Source: Alnus glutinosa
Lineage: Eukaryota; Streptophyta; Magnoliopsida; Fagales; Betulaceae
Length of the DNA stretch: 64,000 nt
Reading direction: 5' to 3'
Assembly (NCBI RefSeq): GCF_958979055.1
Contig: NC_084886.1
Coordinates: 42,086,654-42,150,653 of the forward strand
Shown: positions 23,101 to 34,205 of the stretch, one piece after another
Layout: each line of letters opens with the position of its first letter
How positions within the stretch are numbered: the first letter of the stretch is position 1
Notes under the pieces: model-generated
Told to the model about the DNA's origin: nothing
The model's database searches: none
What the model saw: only the letters and a program-made list of their open reading frames with translations
Position numbers and translations under genes: made by a program

Positions 23101-26100
23101 AACAGCTGACAAAGTCGTCAGTCCCTATTGGATCAGAATCCTATTCGGCTAAAGATAATACTATAGACTTGAATAAGGATTCTTCTAAAGCTTTAGAGTT
23201 AAACAAAGACTCTTCTATTTAGACTTCTCTTTAGATTAACTCTAGACTAGTTGTGAATGTAATCTACTAGGACTCTAGAGTTATATGTTCAGATTAGATA
23301 GATAGTTTGTTTCATGTAAAACACATCTAGCTATTATCTAGATGTTTAGGATTCTTCTATAAATACAACTACTGCCATACATGTTATGTAGGCAGAATTG
23401 CAAAACAATGTAAAACTCTATATGGTATCAGAGCCTTTCAAGACAAACATCAATGGCTATCCCAACATCTGAAACCAATTCCACTCAAACCTCCAACCCA
23501 CCTCCTATCTCCACCACCATCGCTTCCCCTGCAGCATCAACACCTATTCAAAATGTTCATCACCATATCTCAGAAAAACTCACCCAAGAAAACTATATTC
23601 TTTGGCAATTTCTTATGGTTCCTTTTTTAGAAGGCCAAAACTTGTTTGGCTATGTTGATGGAACTCTTCCGCAGCCTCCCAAGCTCATCCCCGACAGCAC
23701 TTCAAGTCTTCTTGTTACCAATCTAGCCTATCTAACCTGGTATCATCAAGATCAGATGATTTTTAGCACCATCATCTCCACCTTGTCTGTGGAAACATTA
23801 CCTCATGTAATCGATCTCTCTACATCACGTGACATCTGGATCACCCTGGAAACTCTCTTTGCTGCTCAATCTCAATCCCAAATTCTACAACTCAAGCAGC
23901 AGCTCTCCAACCTGAAGAAAGACGCTCAATCTGTCTCAACCTACTTTCAAAAAGCACAAGGCTTTGCAAATCTCTTGGCTGCTATTGGCAAGCCCATTGA
24001 AAACTCAGAATTAATCTCCCACATCCTTGCTGGCCTGGGTGATGACTACGACCCGCTTGTCACTTCGGTTACTACAAGGCAAGACTCCATCCCTCTCACG
24101 GATCTTTATGGCTACATGTTGTCCTATGAGCAGCGCCTTGAGACCCATAAATCAGCCCTTGAACTGAACATCTCAATAGCAAACACAGCTCACCGACAAA
24201 GCCCCTCCTATCCGAGGAACAATCGTGGCAACAACTCCGGCTATCGAAACTTCAATTTCTCTCGTGGTAGGGGGCATGGCCTTGGTCGAGGATCATCTCC
24301 GCAATACTCCTATGGTCCGGGACAGTCCCAACGTCCAATCTGTCAGGTATGTCACAAGCAAGGCCACACGGCTGCAACCTGCTAGTTTCGGTTTGAGCAA
24401 GGATATCAAGCAGAAAATCCAACACTGACTGCCAACCTGGTTTCTGCCCCTTCTGCATCAGATTCACAATGGTATCATGACACCGGCTCCAATGTTCATC
24501 TCACTAATGAACTCTCCAACCTCAACATGCATGTTGAGGACTACACGGGTACTGATCAAATCCAAGTAGGCAATGCGCAAGGTTTTCATATCTCAAATTC
24601 TGGTCGTGGACTCTTACCCACCCCCTCACGTAATTTTCACTTATTTTCTCTCTTTCATGTTCCTCAAATAAAACAAATCTCATCTCAGTTAATCAATTCA
24701 CACGCGATAACCATGTTTTTTTTGAATTCCATCCTACTTGTTTCTATTTTAAGGACCTTCGAACTCGTCAACTCCTCCTTCAAGGCCCGAGTAAACTCAG
24801 TCTCTATCCATGGCCATCCTCTGCTACCTCAACTTCCATTCCTCTTACTGCCTTCATTGGTGAAAAGGTTTCTTTGGATAAATGGCATCTCAGGCTTGGT
24901 CATCCTGCCTCTCCTATTGTCAACCAAGTTGTTCAGTCCAATAAGCTGCCCCATGTTTCCATCAAAGTCTTCCTCAGTTTGCTCTCCATGTCAACAGGGC
25001 AAGAGTCATCGTTTTCATTTTAGTTAGTCTCCTTCTATTTCCAATAAACCCTTCAATTGTTGTTTGTTGATGCATGGGGCCCTGCCTCCATAACCTCTGT
25101 AAACAACAACCGATTTTATTTAAGTGTGGTTGATAATTTTAGCAAATATACTTGGCTTTTTCCTCTTGCTACTAAATCTGAAGTGTGTGCCACTTTTCTT
25201 CGTTTCAAACAACTTGTTGAAACATTCTTTAATACTAAAATCAGATCTGTTCAAAGTGATAATGGTGGCGAATTTCATCCACTTCAAATTGCACTCAATT
25301 CCATGGGAGTCTCTTATCGCCTAAGCTATCCTCTCACTTATCATCAAATGGGAACCGTTGAAAGGAAACATCGCCACATAGTTAAAACTGGACTTTCTCT
25401 TCTTGCTACTGCCAGTGTTCCATTTACATTCACAGCCTTTGAAACAGCCACATACCTCATAAATCGACTTCCTTCCGAAGTAACAAAGAAAAAGCCCCCA
25501 TATGAGTGTCTCTTTCACCTCAATCCAGATTACAAATACTTAAAAATATTTGGTTGTGAATGCTGGCTTTTCCTCCGCCCATATCACTCTTCAAAACTCT
25601 CCTTCCGATCCTCTTCCTGCGTGTTTATTGGCTACAGCAAAAACCACCTTGGTTACAAATGTCTTCATATCCCATCCGGTAGAGTTTACATTGCAAGACA
25701 TGTTGTCTTCAATGAAAATAGTTTTCCATTCTCAACTTCATCACCACACAGAGTCTCATCTTCTCCTTAAACACCTTCATCTTTATCGATTCCTTGTTTT
25801 CAGTCATTACCTTCTCAAAATTCTGAATCCTATCTAAATACACCAAGTTTTACATTTCCACATTCATCCACTTCTGCATCTCCATCAGCAACTACCACTA
25901 CTCCTCCAAATCTTCGAACCATTGTTTCTTTTGACCCTTCTTCAAATTCTAAGTTAGCTTCTTCACCTGAACCACTGTCCGTCCTTCCAGCTCGAGTCCA
26001 TGGCATGACCACACGGTCTCATAATCAGATTTACAAACCTTACACATTTACTGATGGCCGAGTGAAGTATCCACCTCCTCAAGCTCTCATTGCTTCCATA

Positions 26101-29100
26101 GCCGCACATGAAGATGAACCTACTTATTTTTCTCAAGCCAGCAAACATCCAGAATGGCGTACAGCAATGAACACCGAATTTGATGCTCTTCTCAAAAATG
26201 GAACATGGTCTCTTGTTCCTTTCTCCCCATCCATGAACATAGTTGGATCAAAATGGGTTTTCAAAATTAAATGGAAAGCAAATGGGGACATCGAACGGTA
26301 CAAGGCTCATCTAGTAGCCAAAGGGTTTTACCAACAACCTGGGATTGACTTTGTTGAAACATATAGTCCAGTCGTTAAACCGATCACCATTCGCACTGTG
26401 CTTTCCATAGCTGTTTCTGCAGGTTGGGAGATTCGGCAAGTAGATGTCAGTAATTCGTTCCTCCATGGTCTTCTTCAAGAGACGGTGTATATGGCTCAAC
26501 CTCCTGGATTTCAGCATCCTCAATTTCCAACAACTGTGTGCAAGCTTCGCAAAGCTATATATGGCTTAAAACAGGCCCCATGCGCATGGTTTTCTCGGCA
26601 AAGTGCTCAGTTAATTGATCTGAAATTCACTAACTCCAAATCAGATTCCTCCTTGTTCATTTACAAAGCTCACGGCATCACCATCTTTGTGCTCATATAC
26701 GTTGACGACATTATAATTACAAGTTCACATCCAATGGCAATCACTCAGCTCATCAATGATCTTCACTCATCTTTTGCACTCAAGGATCTCAGCCGACTCA
26801 ATTTTTTCCTTGGTGTTGAAGCTACATGGCATCAAGATGGTCTTCATCTTTCACAACAAAGGCACATCAATGATCTTCTCACAAAGACCAATATGCTGCT
26901 TGCAAAGCCAATTTCTACTCCTTTGTCGGCTTCCACCATACTTCGTAGATTTGAAGGTTCAACTATCACAGATCTAACCTTATACCGAAGCACAGTATGA
27001 TCACTTCAATATCTATCCCTTACTCGACATGATATTGCATTTGCTGTCAATAAGGTCTCTCAATTTATGCAAGATCCTAGGGAATCACACTGGTCGGCAG
27101 TGAAGCGCATCTTGAGCTACTTAAAGTCTACAATCTCCTATTATTTCTGCATCTACAAGAATTCTTCCAAGCAACTCACAGCTTACTCAGATTCAGATTG
27201 GGCAAGTTGTCCAGATGATAGAAGATCCACCTCCGATTATTGTGTTTTACTTGGTAAGAATATTCTGTCATGGAGTTCAAAGAAACAACCAACCGTTTCT
27301 CGCTCAAGTACTGAATCCGAGTACAAAGCAGTGGCCAAATACAGCAGTTGAATTAGCATGGATTCAGTCTTTACTCAGTGAACTTGGTGTTACTTCTCCA
27401 CATCGACTAGTTCTACATTGTGACAACATTGTGCCACATATCTCACATCTAATCCTCTCTATCATGCACGTATAAAGCATATAGAGATTGATTATCATTT
27501 TGTTAGAGATATGGTTGCTAAGAAACTTCTTGATGTTTGCTTCATCTTTGGGAAAGATCAACTGGTTGATGTTCTCACCAAGCCCCTTACTGCTGTCCGG
27601 TTCGGGATGCTATGGTCCAACCTCAACGTGCATTCTCCCACGTCAAGTTTGAGGGGGCGTATTGGATCAGAATCCTATTCAGCTAAAGATAATACTATAG
27701 ACTTGAATAAGGATTCTTCTAAAGCTTTAGAGTTAAACAAAGACTCTTCTATTTAGACTTCTCTTTAGATTAACTCTAGACTAGTTGTGAATGTAATCTA
27801 CTAGGACTCTAGAGTTATATGTTCAGATTAGATAGATAGTTTGTTTTATGTAAAACACATCTAGCTATTATCTAGATGTTTCGGATTCTTCTATAAATAC
27901 AACTACTGCCATACATGTTATGTAGGCTTGAGTTTTTCTCCTATTTCAATTCCTTGATAGAATCTTGGTTTTTGAGAAGAGTTGTGATTTGTTTGTTGTT
28001 TGTCTTTGCGATCCCACTACGTCACGTTGCATCACTCCCCCACCTCCCCAAAAAAAGGATACTTTAACAAATTTAACAATAAGAAACAAACAAAATCCTC
28101 AACCATTCCCATTTAAAATATTTTGATTGGTCTGAAGCAGTATAAATCCAACCCCAGCAACTACAATATTAGTGATAATATAAGCACATTGACTGAGTAG
28201 CACTAACTTAATTTTACCAGAGCCTGTAGAGCATTGTAACTCTATAGACAATAAGTACAACATGATCCCTCAAATTATAATTCGTATAGTTACATATAAT
28301 TATGTTAGGGTCAAAATATAAGTTTGGCCCCTACTGGCTTGAGCCTCATGGCCCTTTATAAAAACCCAAACTTTATTATAAAAACCCATAGAAAAGCTCA
28401 ATTCTGGCCTCTTTACACCCCAATATTTTTCCAGTTTGAATAAGTTTTATGTGAAAACCAAACGGGTTTTAAAGTCAATTGATGATTCCACAATGTGAAA
28501 TACATAATCATATGCATATCAGCATATGTAACTTAAGGCACCCAAAAAAAAAAAAAAAAAAACCTTAATTAAGATAAACTAAAACCATCAAACAGGGTTT
28601 AAGTCAATTGATTGCATACTACAATGTCTTCTAATTGTTATTTGATAACCATAGTAATTTTTATTTCCTGAAAAAACAACCAAACAAAATTTGAAAAAAA
28701 ACAAACCAAAAGAAAAAAACAGACAATTGAGAAACACCAAAAAAACTGAGAAAAAAATAGTACACAAAAGAAGAGCAGCTTCAATACTACTACGAAGCCC
28801 TATGCTACAGAGTTATTGTCTTTGGCCCTCCTCGATAAGAATTTCTGGTTCCGTCCTTGGGTGTTCCCATGAGAGATACATGACCAAACAAAAACCCAGT
28901 TGCTATTGTTTAATATGCTCCTCCTGCGCATTAATAGATGCTATATTTTCTTTTTTGGACTGTCCTAAAATAGATTAAAAAAAAAAAAATCTAAAAACTG
29001 GAAGTCTTTTTGTCTATTTAACTTCTTACATTACCCTTAAATTTGAACTATATTTTTTCAAATTTGAGCTCTCTTTCTTTTAGGCCATCTAATGGTATTC

Positions 29101-29768
29101 TGACAGAGTGTTTGATTAAAGTACATGTCATTAGTGAACTTTTTACCGGGAAATTTGTGTGTCATTTGTAAAAGCTTATGTCCCGAAATAAGATTCAAAC
29201 TTTTTTTTTCTAGGCAAATAAGATCCAAACGTGCTACGTGTTGGTTCTTGATCATTCTGCAGCGGCAATAACACCTGTGCTCCCCCAATACGAATAGTAT
29301 CACAATTCAGTGAATACAACTACCACATCCTATAAATGTCTTAAACATAGTCTTACAATATCCCATCTTAAAGTATAAATTGCTGTCACATAACCAACAA
29401 ATACTTGCCGAACAAAGTTCCAAAATCCTTGGAGAATTATAATCAACCCCATTACCACAGAAAAGAACAAATGAAAATAATTAGCAAAAGCCTTTGTAGA
29501 AGAAATGGAAATTCTACAAACAGGTGCAATGAAAACATGAAAATTGGAAACGTGATATATAAATAAATAAAAAGATATACGTGTGAGACCCAGAGGCCAA
29601 CAAGAACTAAAGAAAAAAAACCAACCTGTACTTCTGCTGATGGTGAGCTCGAACTTCAGCTTGATATTTGGTCTTACAGGTATCAAGAGGGTACAAGATG
29701 GTGGTGCTAATCAGAGCTCCAATGGCCCCTGAAGTGGCCTCTGACAGGGACTCCAGATCAGCGCCCAT
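20148..29768 (-). CDS. PNC: Peroxisomal adenine nucleotide carrier (PNC1/PNC2-like)
   Basis: Five minus-strand exons (29768-29626, 22043-21812, 21254-21108, 20803-20643, 20421-20148) total 957 bases, 318 residues, close to the Arabidopsis protein (about 320). It is a six-helix mitochondrial-carrier-family protein. The three carrier signatures are PLDTCK (27-32), PLDTASSR (start of exon 3) and PAIRCK (exon 4/5 join). Long segments such as [27 protein letters not shown] and [18 protein letters not shown] follow the plant peroxisomal carrier closely. The known role is ATP import into peroxisomes in exchange for AMP/ADP, supporting acyl-CoA activation and beta-oxidation. Intron 1 spans 7582 bases and contains a Copia element on the opposite strand. 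Intron 2 appears to use a GC donor (CAG|GCGAGT at 21811). No stop or frameshift is present. Confidence 0.92.
22050..22940. other. PNC intron 1, 3' part
   Basis: No gene is supported. A T-rich tract lies at 22283-22300. The minus-strand frames at 22771-23112 come from the tandem repeat next to the LTR and have no family features. Confidence 0.4.
22950..23105. repeat. Tandem repeat with TTCGAACTGCA motif
   Basis: The word TTCGAACTGCA followed by A/CTTGGAA recurs at 22959, 23010 and 23073, and the block CCCAGAAGCTG-CCCAAGTGT recurs at 22983 and 23046, spacing 51-63 bases. The repeat ends about 20 bases before the 5' LTR of the Copia element. Confidence 0.6.
23126..23422 (+). repeat. 5' LTR of the Copia element
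   Basis: It starts TATTGGATCAG where TGTTGG would be usual, carries a promoter-like TTCTATAAATAC near 23356, and ends just before the primer-binding site. Its last 29 bases (from 23394) are not found in the 3' LTR. Confidence 0.75.
23453..24385 (+). pseudogene. Copia gag
   Basis: The frame of 310 codons starts with a Ser/Thr/Pro-rich segment, then the Copia gag capsid domain (UBN2/DUF4219-like, with [10 protein letters not shown] near residue 42 and a Gln-rich [10 protein letters not shown] segment near 148), a Gly/Arg-rich linker (near 265), and a CCHC zinc knuckle [14 protein letters not shown] at the end. An in-frame TAG follows the knuckle directly at 24383-24385, where other elements of the group read through into protease; the downstream frame continues without shift, so this stop is a point change that separates gag from pol. 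Confidence 0.85.
24386..25030 (+). pseudogene. Copia protease and pre-integrase region, broken
   Basis: In the gag frame beyond the stop there is [13 protein letters not shown], with the DTGS active-site motif of the retroviral-type aspartic protease. About 120 codons later the frame shifts, and WHLRLGHP (the pre-integrase zinc-finger region) appears in another frame near 24880. [15 protein letters not shown] segment near 24985 ends the region. At least two frame changes and stops make it non-functional. Confidence 0.75.
25057..25770 (+). pseudogene. Copia integrase core
   Basis: A frame of 237 codons holds the integrase core. Asp in FVDAWGP, Asp in SDNGGEF and Glu in TVERKHRH fit the DDE triad with the expected spacing, and the C-terminal [11 protein letters not shown] and VVFNE segments follow. 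The catalytic residues are present but this segment is cut off from protease upstream and reverse transcriptase downstream by stops and shifts. Confidence 0.85.
26005..27351 (+). pseudogene. Copia reverse transcriptase and RNase H, broken
   Basis: From 26005 the frame encodes the Copia reverse transcriptase with [20 protein letters not shown], the [11 protein letters not shown] region, AIYGLKQAP and the YVDD active site near 26698. A TGA at 26998-27000 stops it, and the same frame resumes to 27351 with RNase H motifs ([20 protein letters not shown]). A further frameshift lies at the end of RNase H near 27330, and another near 27430. The residues needed for catalysis are largely visible, but no continuous product can be made. 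Confidence 0.88.
27660..27927 (+). repeat. 3' LTR of the Copia element, end missing
   Basis: It matches the 5' LTR for 268 bases with three differences, then departs at 27928 into unrelated sequence. The last 29 bases of the 5' LTR are absent, so the right edge of the element has been truncated or rearranged, and no target duplication can be assigned. Confidence 0.8.
27928..29620. other. PNC intron 1, 5' part
   Basis: No gene is recognised. The first 120 bases (to about 28040) do not look like the rest and may belong to the element's original edge or to another LTR. A-rich stretches occur at 28544-28562 and 28976-28990. Confidence 0.4.
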
Positions 29769-30041
29769 CTTAAAGAATGAATAATTGGGTATCGGAGAAA
29801 TGAAAAGAACGGCTACGAGATCGAGGCATCCATGAATTTAGGAGCTGGGTATGGTATATAACATAATAAGAGTCCAGAAGAGAAGAGGATCGGGAGCAAC
29901 TGAAAGTGACGCAATGGCAAACACAATGGGTTGCTTTTCACAGTTGTGTATCTCTTTGGGAATCGGAAACGTTTACGTATGGGGCTTCTCCCTCTGTGTC
30001 TCTCTACGCGCTTGGATTTGACTGTTTTGTTTTTTTTTTCC

Positions 30042-30869
30042 GGTTAAATACATTCCTCCCTGGTGGTTTAACTCCTTTACCTTTTTTTTTTAATGTGATT
30101 TATTTCGTATCTTTTAATTTTTGTAAAAGACGAAAATAGTAATTTCATTCAAAAATTAACGGTAACATAAGTTACTCCTACTAAATTCTCTTTAAAAGTG
30201 AGGCACATGTTTCAAATGCCACATAAATTTGTCATCTGTTGCATACGGTGAAACATGTCACATCAGTGCCATATCATATGTTGGCTGTCATATTTTAAAA
30301 AATAAAATTAAAATTAAAAGCTATAAAAAATTGAAAAAAAAATAATAACAAGAAGGGTGGCTGAGTCTTCCCCTTTGATGGTCTGAGTGTGGCTGAACCA
30401 CCCTATGACCACCCCCACAAGGCCAAAGAGCAAAAAAAAAAAAAAAGCTTAGGAGTTTGGCCCTTGAGGGTGGTCGAACCAACCACCTCAGGGGCATGGG
30501 GTGGCCGAACCACCTCTAGACCGGCCAAGAGGGTGGCCCAGTCACTCTTCCTTTTGTTTTTTCTTTTTTCAATTTTTTTAAGCTTTTAAAAAAAATTAAA
30601 AATATGGCAGTCCAACATATGACATGGCACTAATGTGGCATGTACACGTCATACCCGCAGCTGAGATGGCAAACTTATGTGGAATTTGAAACATGTGTCG
30701 ACTTTTAAATAGAGTTTAGTGGCATTGATGTGGACTATCGTTTATTTTTTTATGAAAATATCATCTTCATTTTGACCAAAACCAGGGTACCGTCTGTAAT
30801 ACAAAATAAATCACAGGGGGCACGAAATAAAAGGAATTAAACCACAGCAGGCAAAAACGTATTTAACCC
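30042..30869. mobile_element. Long fold-back element, about 0.83 kb
   Basis: The outer ends GGTTAAATAC and GTATTTAACC close inverted arms of roughly 270 bases each; for example AAACATGTCACATCAGTGCC-like text near 30250 pairs with GGCACTAATGTGGCATGT near 30628. The core (30355-30545) is G+C-richer, with several GGTGG/CCACC palindromes. The element begins about 270 bases upstream of the PNC start codon and so lies in or next to its promoter. A relative with the same end sequence is at 49176-49568. Confidence 0.75.
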
Positions 30870-31134
30870 TTCTTTTATATATGCAATAAATTATATTTTT
30901 ATTCAATATTATTTTATAATGTTGCTTGTCATGGTAGTACCAACCGATCTTTAGATTAGTTGTTATTTTAAAAAAAATCAAGAATCAATTAGAACAACAA
31001 CACTGATATTGTAAGATAATTATGAAATAAAAATATTATATTTAAATTTTCTTTGTTTTTTTATTTTTTATTTTTTATTTTTTTATGACCATGGTATCTA
31101 AGAGCATGCATGGGATAATGATGTAAGAGTAGTA

Positions 31135-31343
31135 ATTTAGGGATTATGATCCTCTCAAATTATTTATCAAAATTTAAAAGAATTCAGGTAAGTGATTATA
31201 AGAGATCACTTACGGGACCTACCTGACCAAATAAAAATTATAATTGTCCGGCCACTTATCGGGTCAGATGAGTCTCATAAGTAGTCTTTCACAATTACTT
31301 GCCTAAATTTTTTAAAATTCGGATAAATAATTTGAAAGAATTA
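31135..31343. mobile_element. Fold-back MITE
   Basis: About 90 bases on each side pair: TCTCAAATTATTTATC near 31153 with GATAAATAATTTGAAAG near 31322, and GTAAGTGATTATAAGAGA with a matching stretch near 31280. A related copy lies at 10372-10612. Confidence 0.65.
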
Positions 31344-31716
31344 GGGATTTGATTCTTACACTACAACTGCACAACAACCCTTTACATGAGGGTGGGCTCC
31401 AATGTGTGGGACATACCCTCATATGAGGTGTTGTTGTATTGGTATTGTAAATCTAACATTTTTCAAAAAAAAAAAAAAAACACTCCTTACCTCCTTTAGC
31501 TGAACAACTCTTCTCCAACTTCCTTTTGTATTCCTCTTTCCACTTTTTTTACTTGTTTTAAAGGAAAATGATAGATTTACAACATCACCACAACAACTGC
31601 ATAACACTCCCTCACATGGGGTGGGACCCAGTGTGTGGGGGCCCACTCCTATGTGAGGAATTGTTGTGCAATTGTTGTGGTGTTGTTGTGGTGGTGTTGT
31701 GTAGGAATCAAATCCC
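31344..31716. mobile_element. Inverted pair of hairpin elements
   Basis: The outer ends GGGATTTGATTCTTACAC and GTGTAGGAATCAAATCCC are inverted repeats. Inside are two hairpins, 31365-31440 and 31580-31690, each with ACAACAAC and CTCACATG-like arms around a GTGTGGG loop. A single copy of the hairpin is found at 50978-51071. Two hairpins placed tail to tail inside one larger inverted repeat is an uncommon arrangement. Confidence 0.65.
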
Positions 31717-31749
31717 AGTTTTAAAACAGCCTCTAGCTATCCCTCTTTC

Positions 31750-31955
31750 TTCCGACGATCACCGTTGCAACGCATGTACGCCACGCGCTGCCTTTGCGCA
31801 CATGGGCTGCATGCACCGACGCTCTTTTTGGCCCTTTCCAGTAGATTTTAAGCTTCTCTACCGCCCATCCATTGGCTCTCGTCTTGTGAGTTTTTTTTGT
31901 TGCAAAAGAAATTCCAAATCCATATCTGAACCTAAAAATATACTAGCTTAGAATT
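31750..31955 (-). repeat. Dispersed repeat, copy 2 (copy 1 at 6960-7200)
   Basis: It shares with 6990-7160 a colinear set of words including CACCGACGCTCTTTTTGG-like and AGTAGATTTTAAGCTTCTCT-like text, then AAATCCATATC. The minus-strand frame open in copy 1 is interrupted here. Confidence 0.35.
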
Positions 31956-32917
31956 TCTTTTATCTCACAATCCATGGTGTCCGATGGGGGTGACTATTTC
32001 ACCAACTGCACAAATATTTCTTAGGGCATATTAGATATGCATAACAGACCCTTGAAATAGAGTCATTCCTTTATTTGGTTACTATACACAATTCTTTGTA
32101 ATAGCCATTCATAGGAATGACTAGTCCCCTAAAAAAATTAAATACTTATTCCTCTCATCTGTTCTTGGAGGAGCAAAGTGTGTTTTTCAAAATATCCACA
32201 TTTTTTTTTTCAAGAAAAAAAAAAAAAAAAAACTTTGAATGTTCTATGAGTGGTTGACCACACTAACAGAACATCGAGAATGGTACGACCATCTCTAATG
32301 CCATTTGAGGTGGCCAAGACCACCCACATGGCTCAGGGGTGGTCGCAATCAACCCCCAAGCATTGCCAAGGGTGGCTGTGGGCACACTTGATGCTCATCG
32401 GAAATGATATATATCGTTCACTCCTGGTGTTTTGTTGGGGTGGTTATGTGTTGTCACCAAATATAAGAATATGAATAATTATTTTTTTATTTTTTCTAAC
32501 CTCTTATATTCCTATGAATACTTATTCCTAGGGGAAAAAAAAAAAATATATATATATATATATATTTGGTTGGGGTGGGGTGGTCCACCCATAAAAACAA
32601 GAAAAATTGAGGCATTTTAAAAATTTTAGGAGGTAGGGTTAGTTTCACTCGTGCCAATTCCTATTCTTAAAAGAATAATCATTTTGTGTACCAAAACATG
32701 CCTATAGTTTCCCTAGCTCTTTTTGTAACCAGCCTAAAACTAAGAATCTGCTACTTCTTTCATCTCGAGGATACTCCTTAGGGTTGTGGAATGTATTGAT
32801 GCAAGATATTGTAATATTTTATTATTATTATTATTTTTTTTAAAATTTTTGTTTCAAATTGTTGTTGTAATGTTTGTTTTCACTCGTCTATTAAAAAAAA
32901 AAAAAAAAATAGAGATC
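31956..32917. other. Intergenic with decayed inverted repeats
   Basis: Words such as GGTGGCCAAGACCACC (near 32310) resemble the core of the fold-back elements elsewhere, and flanking text at 32060-32130 and 32640-32710 may be remnants of its arms. An (AT)n tract is at 32546-32564. No gene is seen. Confidence 0.35.
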
Positions 32918-33440
32918 CCCCCCCAATTCTTAATAACTGGTAACCGCTAATAATCGCTAACAACCGTTAATCGAATAACTAGATAACTGGGTAGCCGATA
33001 ACCAATAACCGATATATATATACACACACACACACACACAAATAATTATATTTATCGTAGATAAGCCCTAAAATCAACCTTTAAATTTAAGGAATAAATC
33101 ATCTTAAGTTTTTTAATAATAAAGGTTTGGTGTTTTTTGAATTGTCATCATATTTTAATTACAATACAATTGTCATTATATTTTATAATATTTGTTTGTT
33201 TGATTTTTTTTGCAATCATTTTATTTAATCTATGGACTTAATTGTGAGCTCATTAAGATGAATGAATGATGAATAGTAAGTGAAATTATGCACGTCTACT
33301 AGTATTTACCATTTAGAATTGAATATTGGATTAAAAAAAAAAAAAAAACTGAAAAAATCAACAATGTATGAAAACTGGTTATCCAGTTAATAATCGGGTA
33401 ATTGGCGGTTGGTAATAACCGTAACCGATTGTACACCCCT
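32918..33440. mobile_element. Probable fold-back element with AACCG-rich arms
   Basis: The left arm (32930-33010) is rich in AACCG and TAACTGG words and the right arm (33365-33440) in their complements (ACTGGTTATCCAGTTAATAA, CGGTTGG, TAACCG). The right end AACCGATTGTACACCCCT is a common plant MITE-type terminus, but the left end is degraded by a C tract. A (CA)n microsatellite lies at 33023-33040. Confidence 0.4.
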
Positions 33441-33614
33441 AAATTGGTCGACCACCACAAAATATCTTAAAGATTGAGTGAGACTTTTTATTTTTGCCTC
33501 TTGCTAGATGGCGTGGTTTGTTCCCGGTCATTCATTACAAACGAACAACTAAAATTGAGTGAATTGTAGGCCTTGTATGAAATGGACCATCGTCTAGTCA
33601 AATTATTGAGGATT

Positions 33615-34205
33615 AATTATTATTTTAGTACATGTGGTAATGCCTAATATCAAATGGACTCATCGGTTTCCAAAAGTATCATAAATGGTCCTTGTATTGA
33701 CATGAAAGACTCATATAGTACTTTCGTATAATATTTTAATTGAGAGACATTTTAAATTGTCAACGCCTCTCACAGTGCAACACTTGTCTCATACGCCGTA
33801 TCATATTGTTTAAAAATACAAAAAAAATAAAAATAAAAATAAAAAATAAAAAATTCCAAGGGTGGCCGAACCACTCTAAATGGGCATGTGTTGTTTCGAC
33901 CACCTCTAAATGAATATATGGTTGTCAATCACTCTCATTTTGCCAAAGGGGATGACTCCATATTATTGTTTTAATTGTTTTTTCATTTTAGTTTTAGTCA
34001 TTTTTTTTTTATTGTTTTTAATTCTCAAGTAATATTAATGAAGCATACGAGACAAGTGATGATTGTTAATTAGTTTAATGTCTCTCAATTAAAATATTAG
34101 TCGGAAATATCATTTAAGTCTTTCGAGTTAATACAAGTACCATCTATGATACTTTTTGAAACTGAGAGATCCATTTAATAAAAAGAAATTTAGATACTAT
34201 AATTC
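33615..34205. mobile_element. Fold-back element upstream of the MAPKKK gene
   Basis: Left-arm text AAAGTATCATAAATGGTCCT (near 33673) pairs with AGTACCATCTATGATACTTT (near 34137), and TAATTGAGAGACATT pairs with AATGTCTCTCAATTA. The core has GGTGGCCGAACCACTC (33852-33867). The right end lies about 350 bases before the start codon of the MAPKKK gene. Confidence 0.65.

Larger units (their letters stand above)
23126..27927 (+). mobile_element. Ty1/Copia retrotransposon, disabled copy
   Basis: The element lies in PNC intron 1, antisense to the gene. Matching LTR segments of 268 bases at 23126-23393 and 27660-27927 differ at only three positions. The primer-binding site TGGTATCAGAGCC follows the 5' LTR (about 23424) and a purine tract TTGAGGGGGCG precedes the 3' LTR. 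Coding order is gag, protease, integrase, reverse transcriptase, RNase H, the Copia order. The RT wording suggests the Ale (Retrofit) lineage, an inference from memory. The reading frame is broken by at least two in-frame stops and several frameshifts. The two LTRs diverge after GTAGGC, and neither shows a normal TG start. Confidence 0.92.

Noticed and set aside
22771..23112. Minus-strand frame with repeated [16 protein letters not shown] text as a gene
   Set aside because: It reads through a short tandem repeat in an intron, with no family features and a second overlapping frame over the same repeat.
23126..27927. Copia element as an active element or viral gene set
   Set aside because: In-frame stops and frameshifts break the polyprotein and the right LTR edge is altered.
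28691..28978. Lys-rich frame in PNC intron 1
   Set aside because: A-rich start and no motifs; it overlaps no exon and has no partner frame.
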